A stretch of 64,000 nucleotides of DNA. Source: Parapedobacter pyrenivorans_A (GTDB taxonomy: Bacteria > Bacteroidota > Bacteroidia > Sphingobacteriales > Sphingobacteriaceae). This document shows, one piece after another, positions 44,319-52,335 of the stretch (within the stretch, counting starts at the first letter, position 1; every line of letters starts with the position of its first letter). The notes under the pieces were generated by a model that did no database searches, was not told the origin of the DNA, and saw nothing but the letters and a program-made list of their open reading frames with translations. The translations under genes and the position numbers were made by a program. The stretch covers positions 186,001 to 250,000 of the forward strand of contig NZ_JBHEUZ010000006.1 of the NCBI RefSeq assembly GCF_041925275.1, written 5' to 3'.

Positions 44319-46122
44319 CTTTTACAAACGCTTTCACTACCTTGGCTGTCACACCACTGGTGTTGATCAGCGTATATTGGGATACGGCCGCCGGGATAAC
44401 GAATGTTTCCGCATACTGGAACACCGTTTTCCGGTTGCCTATCCGTACCTTGATTGCCGTACCTTCCACCAGCATCATCACATGGCAGGCCCGGTCGGTT
44501 TGCACAGTCACCTCATTTTCAAACTCGATTCGGTGCACGTCGTAAAAGTGATCCTCGTGCGTAGGCAGGTGGACGGTCTTCCAATCGGCCCCCTGCTCCA
44601 AAACATACGGTTTGGAAATGAGTTCCCGGGGTACCCGTTGTCCTTTCCGGTCAAACCGCAGGTTATTGAAGGCATGCTCGATATTGATCGGCCGGGGGTC
44701 GCCATTCAGGTCCTTGCTCAACCAATCATACATCTTGAACGTAAAAATATAGGGTGTCGCGCTGATCTCAAGCACCAAATTGTTCCGCCCCGAACTGTGT
44801 ACTGTGCCGTTTGGGATGAGGTACAGGTCGTGTTTTTTGGCCGGGAATGACTGTACATAATCGGTAATCGCCACTTCGGTATCGTTGGCCAAACTGTGTT
44901 CTAATTCCCGCTTGAAGACAGCGGGATCAATATCATCCTGAAAGCCCAGGTAAACCTTCGCATCCGGTGCGCAATCCAGCATATAGTAGGTCTCATCCTG
45001 TGTGAGCACCTCACCGAAATGCTCCTGGATATAGGACAGTGAGGGATGGCATTGGATAGACAGGTTGCCGCCATCGAATGTGTCGAGGAAATCGAACCGG
45101 ATGGGGAACGCACTGCCGAATCGTGCGTGGTGTTTACCCAAAACCTGTGCTCCGGCAAGTACCATCAAACAATCGAAGGATACTTCCAATCTGACGCCAT
45201 CCTGCTCGAAAACCAGGCCGTTTTCAGGGGCAATGAGTTCGAAAGACCAGGCATAGTTTGGCTCTTCCCCGCTAATTTGCGGGATGTGCTCCATCAGCCA
45301 TTTCCCGCCCCACGACCCGGGTGTAAACCATGGGCGCGGCCGGAATACCGATTGGCCAAGCCCTTTTAAACCGTTGCGCATATCCGGTGCGAAGGCCCAG
45401 GTTATCCAGTCAATCCCTTGCCCATCGGCCAACACATCTGCCCGATGAAGCATGGATGCCTTATGCTGGTTACAAACCACCCAATCCACAAAGTAGAACC
45501 GTTTGTACATCGCTGCCGGTTTTTCGGGGGCCGATTTTCCCAAGTTGGTAATCGAACCGGCATTCATACGGTGCTGTAATTCATTCTTGGGCAGGTCGAC
45601 GTATATCATGCCCCCCCCCCATCCGCTCAAAGCAGCCCCTGTTCCGATGAGGATGTTGACGGGAAAATCGGGGTTGGGCTTAAGCGCGGCCAGGGCATCC
45701 ATTTGGTAGAAATCGGCTAACTGAAGCGAGGTCTTTGTGCCCCATACGGAATCCTCCGTACCCAAAAAGGGCTGCACCAGCTTCTCGACAGTGGCCTCCG
45801 GTTTCAGGAAATCATCCATCATGCACCAGTTCACCTCGGCTCCCTGCTCTTTAAACGTCAGGGTTAGCTCATCGATGATGCGATTCCAAAAAACCCCCAC
45901 ATAGCCGTCTATGACCACCGTTTTTTGCTGGATGATCCATTGGGCCAATGGCTCATAACCATTGTAAATTGTCCCATCTTCCAACGGATGGGAGGGATAG
46001 ATGGCGTAGCCGCTCTTATCCATTGCCCGTGCCGTGGCAGGCATGATTTCCTGTTTCGTGTTTCTCCATGTCGCGGAAGCATTCAACGCCATTGTTTCCG
46101 TTTCACCGTTTTCCTTTTCCAT
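44296..46122 (-). CDS. class I mannose-6-phosphate isomerase with N-terminal kinase-like domain
   Basis: This 608-residue protein ends in a cupin-type class I phosphomannose isomerase, which interconverts mannose 6-phosphate and fructose 6-phosphate. Zinc ligands are seen as Gln357 and His359 in SIQCHPS, Glu377 in QDETYYML and His442 in IPNGTVHSSG; FTFKMYDWL is also typical. The first 230 residues form another domain, resembling a uridine-kinase-like P-loop fold with a degraded Walker A (VVIDGYVGVFWNRI), WCMMDDFLKP and YFVDWVVCNQHKASML. Its role is unknown. It has no signal peptide. A G10 tract encodes W168-GGG-M172. It lies between glycosidase genes and the sugar porter in the mannoside operon, so it should feed imported mannose into glycolysis. 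Confidence 0.88.
   Translation of the reverse strand: MEKENGETETMALNASATWRNTKQEIMPATARAMDKSGYAIYPSHPLEDGTIYNGYEPLAQWIIQQKTVVIDGYVGVFWNRIIDELTLTFKEQGAEVNWCMMDDFLKPEATVEKLVQPFLGTEDSVWGTKTSLQLADFYQMDALAALKPNPDFPVNILIGTGAALSGWGGGMIYVDLPKNELQHRMNAGSITNLGKSAPEKPAAMYKRFYFVDWVVCNQHKASMLHRADVLADGQGIDWITWAFAPDMRNGLKGLGQSVFRPRPWFTPGSWGGKWLMEHIPQISGEEPNYAWSFELIAPENGLVFEQDGVRLEVSFDCLMVLAGAQVLGKHHARFGSAFPIRFDFLDTFDGGNLSIQCHPSLSYIQEHFGEVLTQDETYYMLDCAPDAKVYLGFQDDIDPAVFKRELEHSLANDTEVAITDYVQSFPAKKHDLYLIPNGTVHSSGRNNLVLEISATPYIFTFKMYDWLSKDLNGDPRPINIEHAFNNLRFDRKGQRVPRELISKPYVLEQGADWKTVHLPTHEDHFYDVHRIEFENEVTVQTDRACHVMMLVEGTAIKVRIGNRKTVFQYAETFVIPAAVSQYTLINTSGVTAKVVKAFVKDDDETTP
45611..45620 (-). repeat. G10 homopolymer inside the isomerase gene
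   Basis: Ten consecutive C on the plus strand are G10 in the coding strand, encoding Trp-Gly-Gly-Gly within SGWGGGMIYVDL. Long G tracts inside genes are prone to slippage during replication and to sequencing error. Confidence 0.9.
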
Positions 46123-46225
46123 TCACAAAAAAATTAAATTACGCAATAATACATATAGCAATGCACAGCGAACCGTTGGGGTCAACGACCCGTGCCCGCC
46201 ATTGCAGCACATTTACCGAAACAAA

Positions 46226-47527
46226 TCAATGATTCGCGGCAGCAAACTCCTCAAACAAAACGATGGCATCATAAAGCACCCCCGCAGCCCCACGGAAAGT
46301 TCCCGAGCCATTAGGCAGATTATCTACGGTATACCACTCATAGAAACCGTGGTTGTCAACGGCACGGCGCAGCATGGGTTGTACCTGTTCATACGCTTCG
46401 GCCATGAAACCGTAATGGATAAGTTGTTGAATCATCCGGCCGCCAAACCAATCCCAGTCGCCCCCATTCTGATAGCCATAAGGGTACATGCCCTTGTTTT
46501 TAAAACTGCCTTCGGGGTAAGTGGGATATAAGGTGAGCCCGATGGTTGCGGCACCGGATTGCTGGACGTTGGCCACCATCCGATCAAGCGCTTGCTTTAC
46601 CTGTGCTTTTGATAACAAGCCCGCCTCGATGGCCACGGCCGTGCCCCCATGGTAGTAGACTTCCATTTCATCGAATCCATCGGGAAAGGGCGAACCATCC
46701 AAGTAGATGTGCGGGATGAACTTTTCGCGCTCGCCATCCCATAGATGGGCCATGCAGCGCGTAGCAATCTCGTCACGGATCGCGCTCCACTTCGGCCGCA
46801 TATCCGGGCGTAACTCCATCAAATTGTCAAGCGCAATCAAAAACATGGCATTATCATAGATATCAATGGCGTAATGCGTACTGTCGGTGAGGTAAACACC
46901 CCAGGGATGTTCGGGTTGCACATCTCCCCAATCGGCCGTGGTAGCACCCCACAGCAAGCCGTAATTCCGGTCGTACCGATGCGCCATCAGGAAATCCATG
47001 GCCCGCTCCATGCGCCGGGCAACGGTTTGCCCGCCCACGGTATCGAGCAAAAAGGCATTATCCCCACTGCTCGCGATGTATTTGTACACCGCCTGCACCA
47101 ACGAGCTTTCCTGGTCGGTCTCGACCGTATTCTTATGCCCGGCATAATGGGGTTCCAATGCGGAATAGATATAGGCATATCCAACACTTGCATCCTGGGC
47201 CCTATCCTTGGGGACAAACCCGTCGACGATGTTGCCGTCTTCGCCCTGGAGACGGAAAAACACGCGGAGATTTTCCTTGATGGTTTCAGCGGGGTGTAGC
47301 TCGGTGGCCAGTGTAATGAACGTATTGTAATCGCGGATCCATACCTCGGCATATCCATCGCCCGCGTTGAATCCCGAGCCCACGGTGGCCTGCGCCATGG
47401 ATTTAACCGTTTGCATCAGCGTATCTTTGCTGATTTGAGCGGCCAACGCACGGTCGGCCTGCGAACGGGGCCCGCATGCGGTTATACCGAGCCCTACTGA
47501 CAACATTAAAACTAACGCACTCTTCAT
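46226..47527 (-). CDS. six-hairpin glycosidase-like lipoprotein, family uncertain
   Basis: This 433-residue lipoprotein (lipobox GITAC) looks like an (alpha/alpha)6-barrel glycosidase. Acidic and aromatic segments typical of such barrels include DGYAEVWIRDYNTFITLATE, NYGLLWGATTADWGDVQPEH, YAIDIYDNAMFLIALDNLME and GYQNGGDWDWFGGRMIQQLI. It resembles glucoamylase, GH63 or amylo-1,6-glucosidase-like enzymes more than GH125, whose usual motifs I do not see. Location between a GH92 gene and the mannose-6-phosphate isomerase suggests it removes a residue capping or branching a mannoside. It starts 24 bases after the GH92 stop. Enzyme class is likely; substrate is unknown. Confidence 0.75.
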   Translation of the reverse strand: MKSALVLMLSVGLGITACGPRSQADRALAAQISKDTLMQTVKSMAQATVGSGFNAGDGYAEVWIRDYNTFITLATELHPAETIKENLRVFFRLQGEDGNIVDGFVPKDRAQDASVGYAYIYSALEPHYAGHKNTVETDQESSLVQAVYKYIASSGDNAFLLDTVGGQTVARRMERAMDFLMAHRYDRNYGLLWGATTADWGDVQPEHPWGVYLTDSTHYAIDIYDNAMFLIALDNLMELRPDMRPKWSAIRDEIATRCMAHLWDGEREKFIPHIYLDGSPFPDGFDEMEVYYHGGTAVAIEAGLLSKAQVKQALDRMVANVQQSGAATIGLTLYPTYPEGSFKNKGMYPYGYQNGGDWDWFGGRMIQQLIHYGFMAEAYEQVQPMLRRAVDNHGFYEWYTVDNLPNGSGTFRGAAGVLYDAIVLFEEFAAANH

Positions 47528-47551
47528 TGTATATTCGTGTTTGCGTATTTC

Positions 47552-50500
47552 TTACTTAGTTGCATAATTGCTCACAGGTGGTGAGACTGCTGCACCCCAA
47601 TCGGTGTTTGGTTCTGGTCCCATAACCAATTCAAGCTGCCCACCTTTAAGCAATTCGGATGCGGGGAACCAGCAATTCTCCAACGGCTTCCCATTGAGCC
47701 GAGCCTGCTGGACATAACGGTTTTTCTTAGAGGTGTTTTTAGCTATTATGGTAAAGCGTTCCCCCCGTCCGAAGCGCTTGCCAAGGTCGATATCCACACG
47801 CTCAAAGATGGGGCTGCCGATTTCGTAGATGGGATTTTCCCGGGCACCGCCGTCTATCTGGAATAACCCCAGTGCACTCATCACGAACCAGGCGCTCATC
47901 TGGCCCTGGTCTTCATCGCCGAGGTAAGCATTGGAAACGCCGTACCCATAGTAGCGGTCCATGATGGCCCGGCTCCAGTGTTGCGTAAGCCACGGTCTGC
48001 CCACCCAATTGAATAAATAGGCAAAATGCATGGACTGTTGGTTTCCCTGTACCACGGGGTAATCCCAGTATTGGTCGTTGGGGCCGTTGAACCGCCATTT
48101 ATAGCTTTCCTCAAACCCCCATTGCAGCCGGCTGATGAACGTGTCCCGACCGATGAGCGTTGCCAGCCCGGGGATGTCCTGCGGCACAAAATAAGTCAAC
48201 TGCCATGCATTACCTTCCACATAGTGCTTATTAGCACCCGATTTGAACGGATCGAAATCGGGGAACCAATTACCGGCAGCATCTTTCATACGGGCATACC
48301 CTGTGGCCGGGTCTATGGCGTTGCGCCACCATTGGCCCCGTTCCTGAAATTGCCGGTATTCGGCCTGCTTTCCCAGTGATCTGGCAAACTGGGAGACTGT
48401 CCAGTCATCATAGCTGTATTCCAATGAATTGGAAAACCTGCCTTCGTCATAAGGCACATAGCGGTGCTTGAGGTAAGTCACCAAATCGCGGTTGCCCGCC
48501 AAACCGCCGGCCACGCGTTCGGCAGGCGTGGTTTGCATTTTGTAGACGGCTTCGAATGCTTTCTGGGCATCAAAATCACGGATACCCATTTGGTATGCGC
48601 CTACAATCAACGGGATTTCATGCTCGGCGACCATCACCGGGATATACTCCATTCCGGCAGGCCCCTTGGCCAGCCAGCCGTTCGCATCATACATGGCCAG
48701 TTGGGAGCGCACCCAACGGTTCGACCATTCGGGCGTTACTAAATTCCAGAATTGGTTGAGGTTCCAAAAAGTATTCCAAAACGCATCACAGCCCAACGCT
48801 ACATCATCTGGATTACTGAACTGTTGGACGCGTTCGTCCGCATCCCGCCATTTTCCGTCCACATCGCTGAAGATGTTCCGGCTGGCCAAACTACGGTACA
48901 TGTTCGTATAGAACCGCATTTTCTCCCGACGGTCGTTACTGGTTACCGCAACACGCGCCAGCAGATCATTCCACAGGTCGCGCTGGTGCTTGCGCACGGC
49001 ATCGAAGTCCCAGCCGAATGGTTTTGAAATCTCCGTCGCCAAATTAGCTGCGGCATTGGCTGTGCTCACATACGAAATAGCGGTACGCACCTGAACGATG
49101 GGTGACTGCTTCGTATTGAACTCGACATACATCCCCGCGGTTTCTATGGCCGTTGCATGAAGTTCGCCCTTGGTTTCAACCTGCCCATCCAACCAATTCC
49201 CCGCGCGAAGAATGGGCTGGTCAAATTCCATCACAAAATAAACGGTATAGGCTTGGTCGGCATCTTTTGACCAAACCCCAGGGGACAATTGCTTGCTGTA
49301 TCCTTCCAACCGATAGGGAGACACTTGTTTCACATCCAGTTCTTCCACTTGATAGCCGTATTCTGCCGGAATGGTAAAATCGACCATCACACGGCCTGTG
49401 TCGGCATCGTGGTAGGTGTATCGTTGCAGGCTGGCGCGGGTGGTAGCCGTCAATTCCGCGGTGATGTCGTAATCCGTTAAGTGCACTTTATAGTAACCCA
49501 GCGGAGCCTGCTCGGAATCTTTATCGATCCGCGAGCGGTAACCCGAATCGGGATCGGACTGGTCCCCGATCTGCGTGGTCAGTACGCCGGTTACCGGGAA
49601 GGTGCCCAACCCGGCCATTGTCCATTCGTGGATATGGCTGAAGGTACCGATCGACTCGAACGTGGGGTCATAACCGGCCTGCCAGCCGCGGTTCTGGTTG
49701 TCGGGACTGATTTTCACCATACTGAACGGCATCCATGGGCCGGGAGCGATCATCCAGCGCGAATGAGCGGTACCCATCATGGTATTCACGTAATCGGCGG
49801 GCGTAATCAACGGCTGGGGTGTGCGTTCAATTTTGCCTCCGCCGATTGCCTCACCATCCAGAAACAATGCGTAACGGCTGGTTGTGCGGGAAGCTACGTG
49901 GGGCATGGGCACTTCAAAGCCATATTCGCCACGCTCGATACGCTCACTGAATGCGACCTTACCATCAATCTCGACCGTAAGCACGGGACTGTTCTTCACA
50001 TGGGCCACATCGATGAGCAGGGGCTGATGGTGCCGGCCATCTTGCGCCACTTCATATTCGGCCGCTGCCACCCGCTTTACCAAGGCATCGCCCGGAGTGG
50101 CGATACGTGCATCCGAGGGACCCTCCAGGCGGATGTTGTCAAACACCGACCAGCCACCGATGAGCGTGGTTAACCTGATCTCATTATACCCGGCCTTTAT
50201 GCTGCCCGCCGGTAAATCGATCACGACATGCTGGGTGTCCGCAGGTGTATACGGTCCTTTGGGTTCTTCCCTCCCGCTTCCGCCGCTCAATTGGTGGGTC
50301 CACGACTGGTTATTTACCGTAACTTTCAGTAAGGGCGGCGCCTGTTGTTCCGTATCGAGGATAGCTACGACTAACTTGCAAGCCCCATGCGGCGGGATTT
50401 CGTTCATCACGAAATAAGCTTGAAGGACGTGTGAGCGTATCCCGGCAGTTCGGCCCGTCCCGCCCCAGCCGTTGGCCGGGCCGGGCAGCACGTAAGGCCA

Positions 50501-50722
50501 ATCGCTTTCGGGCGAAGAATGGCCTACGAGAAAAAAGCGGTCTTCGTAACCGAAATCATGCCCCACGAATTGGGTATATTCACCCGGCGCAAGCGCCATA
50601 CCCTCCGGCGAACCGTCTTGCTGCCCGATTTGCCAGATGGTATGGTTTTGGCCGAAAGCGAATTGGACCATCGACCACAGGACCGCGGCCAAGACGCTTG
50701 ATAAACGCATCGTTTTCTTCAT
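47552..50722 (-). CDS. GH92 alpha-mannosidase with N-terminal carbohydrate-binding-like region
   Basis: This 1056-residue exported protein (signal peptide ending QFAFGQ) has about 300 extra residues before the GH92 catalytic part. The extra region is all-beta, opening NHTIWQIGQQDGSPEGMALA and containing QHVVIDLPAGSIKAGYNEIR, like the C-terminal domain of rhamnogalacturonan lyases or a carbohydrate-binding module. The GH92 part starts at PADYVNTMMGTAHSRWMIAP and shows GTFSHIHEWTMAGLGTFPVT, LGCDAFWNTFWNLNQFW, EGNAWQLTYFVPQD and LGDEDQGQMSAWFVMSALGL. It lies 14 bases after SusD, as the first enzyme of the operon. Fused binding domains may target the enzyme to a particular mannan or N-glycan. Confidence 0.93.
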   Translation of the reverse strand: MKKTMRLSSVLAAVLWSMVQFAFGQNHTIWQIGQQDGSPEGMALAPGEYTQFVGHDFGYEDRFFLVGHSSPESDWPYVLPGPANGWGGTGRTAGIRSHVLQAYFVMNEIPPHGACKLVVAILDTEQQAPPLLKVTVNNQSWTHQLSGGSGREEPKGPYTPADTQHVVIDLPAGSIKAGYNEIRLTTLIGGWSVFDNIRLEGPSDARIATPGDALVKRVAAAEYEVAQDGRHHQPLLIDVAHVKNSPVLTVEIDGKVAFSERIERGEYGFEVPMPHVASRTTSRYALFLDGEAIGGGKIERTPQPLITPADYVNTMMGTAHSRWMIAPGPWMPFSMVKISPDNQNRGWQAGYDPTFESIGTFSHIHEWTMAGLGTFPVTGVLTTQIGDQSDPDSGYRSRIDKDSEQAPLGYYKVHLTDYDITAELTATTRASLQRYTYHDADTGRVMVDFTIPAEYGYQVEELDVKQVSPYRLEGYSKQLSPGVWSKDADQAYTVYFVMEFDQPILRAGNWLDGQVETKGELHATAIETAGMYVEFNTKQSPIVQVRTAISYVSTANAAANLATEISKPFGWDFDAVRKHQRDLWNDLLARVAVTSNDRREKMRFYTNMYRSLASRNIFSDVDGKWRDADERVQQFSNPDDVALGCDAFWNTFWNLNQFWNLVTPEWSNRWVRSQLAMYDANGWLAKGPAGMEYIPVMVAEHEIPLIVGAYQMGIRDFDAQKAFEAVYKMQTTPAERVAGGLAGNRDLVTYLKHRYVPYDEGRFSNSLEYSYDDWTVSQFARSLGKQAEYRQFQERGQWWRNAIDPATGYARMKDAAGNWFPDFDPFKSGANKHYVEGNAWQLTYFVPQDIPGLATLIGRDTFISRLQWGFEESYKWRFNGPNDQYWDYPVVQGNQQSMHFAYLFNWVGRPWLTQHWSRAIMDRYYGYGVSNAYLGDEDQGQMSAWFVMSALGLFQIDGGARENPIYEIGSPIFERVDIDLGKRFGRGERFTIIAKNTSKKNRYVQQARLNGKPLENCWFPASELLKGGQLELVMGPEPNTDWGAAVSPPVSNYATK

Positions 50723-50736
50723 CTACTAACCTCCGT

Positions 50737-52317
50737 TTACTCGGTGTAACCCGGATTTGGTTCGAGCGCAGGATTACGCTGTATCTCATCATCCGGAATA
50801 GGGTACAACAAATGGTCTTCCGTATAAGTGGCCTCAAAAGCGTTGCGATGCCCCACTACATCCACGAAGTTGATCTGCCCATTGTCTGTTACCGGGAATT
50901 GCCGCGTGCGCTGTATATCGAACCAGACGTGGAATTCAAAAATCAGTTCACGCAACCGTTCCTTCCATACTTCGGCCACGAATTGCTGTGGCGTTAAACC
51001 GGCCAAACTCGCTTTGACCTGTTCGGCCGACTGTTTCCAATAAGCACGTGCCCGTACCTGTGATAAGTAATCGACAGCCTCAGCCGTGACCCCTTCGGAT
51101 AGGGCGATCGATTCGGCAGCGATGAGCAGTACATTGGCATACGTGTAGATGGGTAAGTCCTTTTCTGACGTCGCTGTTTCAAATGCGGCCTGTTCGTCAT
51201 ACCAAAGATACGGAGCTTCCTGGAAATTGACTACCGTACCGTTTGCCCGCGTAAACGAAGAATGGAAATATTGCTTCTCCTGTCCGCGCAAATCGTCGGT
51301 CGGGCTATAGGCAGCCAATAGATCATCTGTAGGCGCATAGGCATTGTTGGCGATGGCGTATTCCAATTCGGGGGAAATATTCGTGGGGAACGCCCACTGC
51401 GCGTACCCCGAAGTAGCGATACCTACCGTATACTCGAAATAATAGATGTGTTCGTTGGGTAGGTGATCGGCCAACCGCGCTTTGTTGTAGGCACTCGCCG
51501 TAGGAATAACGTTCCCCGACCCATCCCGGTCGTGCGGCGTAAGGCTAAAGACACCATCGTTGATTAATGAGCGGGCTTGTTGGGCCGCATCCGCGTAGTG
51601 GTTGGCTTGGAGCGGATATCCGCTCATGGTAAGGTAAACCTCGGCAAGCAAAGACTTAGCGATGCCATGGGTGATGCGGTTCCCGTTGCCGTCCATGGTC
51701 GTGTTCGGCAGGATACCCGACTGCACGGCATATTGGAGATCCTCCACGATCAAGGCATATACATCGCCAACAGCCGCACGTGCCACATAGAGGTTCTCCA
51801 AGCTTTCATAAGGCTCGGTGATCAACGGTACGCCGCCAAAGAAACGGACCAGGTAATAATAGTTCAATGCCCGGAAAAACCGCGCTTCCGCCTGTAGTTT
51901 ATTGGCTTCCGCCTCGGCCAGACCGGGCGTTGTGGGTACATATTTGATCGCGTTGTTCGCCCGTGATACGCCGAGGTAAAGATCCCGCCATATCCCGCCG
52001 AGATAGCTCGACATGTTGACCGCATTCATGGTTAATTGCTGGGCGTGCTGCACATGCACTTCCTGCCCCTTATATTCATTATCGATCAGCCCCGACGTGT
52101 AGGGGCCAAACATGATCCGGGAACCGGAATACACCCCTCCGCTGAACAGCGAAGGCAAGCCCGACCGGTAAAGCGCATTGACAGCGTTATAGGCATGGTC
52201 AGGATTTTTGAAAAACTGGCTGGGGGCTATCTCATCTTTCGGTATTTCCGTAAGAAAATCCGAGCAGGAAGTTGCCAACGCCCCAACTGCAACTATAATG
52301 GTGATTAACTTCTTCAT
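50737..52317 (-). CDS. SusD/RagB-like glycan-binding lipoprotein
   Basis: This 526-residue surface lipoprotein has the lipobox LATSC followed by SDFLTEIPKDEIAPSQFFKN. SusD blocks are LQAEARFFRALNYYYLVRFF, GGVPLITEPYESLENLYV and the C-terminal VWKERLRELIFEFHVWFDIQ. It starts 18 bases after the SusC stop. The following genes for GH92, isomerase and sugar porter point to mannose-containing glycans as ligand. Confidence 0.95.
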   Translation of the reverse strand: MKKLITIIVAVGALATSCSDFLTEIPKDEIAPSQFFKNPDHAYNAVNALYRSGLPSLFSGGVYSGSRIMFGPYTSGLIDNEYKGQEVHVQHAQQLTMNAVNMSSYLGGIWRDLYLGVSRANNAIKYVPTTPGLAEAEANKLQAEARFFRALNYYYLVRFFGGVPLITEPYESLENLYVARAAVGDVYALIVEDLQYAVQSGILPNTTMDGNGNRITHGIAKSLLAEVYLTMSGYPLQANHYADAAQQARSLINDGVFSLTPHDRDGSGNVIPTASAYNKARLADHLPNEHIYYFEYTVGIATSGYAQWAFPTNISPELEYAIANNAYAPTDDLLAAYSPTDDLRGQEKQYFHSSFTRANGTVVNFQEAPYLWYDEQAAFETATSEKDLPIYTYANVLLIAAESIALSEGVTAEAVDYLSQVRARAYWKQSAEQVKASLAGLTPQQFVAEVWKERLRELIFEFHVWFDIQRTRQFPVTDNGQINFVDVVGHRNAFEATYTEDHLLYPIPDDEIQRNPALEPNPGYTE

Positions 52318-52335
52318 AATCTCGTATGTTATCGT

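Noticed and set aside
46226..47527. GH125 alpha-1,6-mannosidase
   Set aside because: Position fits, but the motifs I would expect for that family are not visible, so I left the family open.
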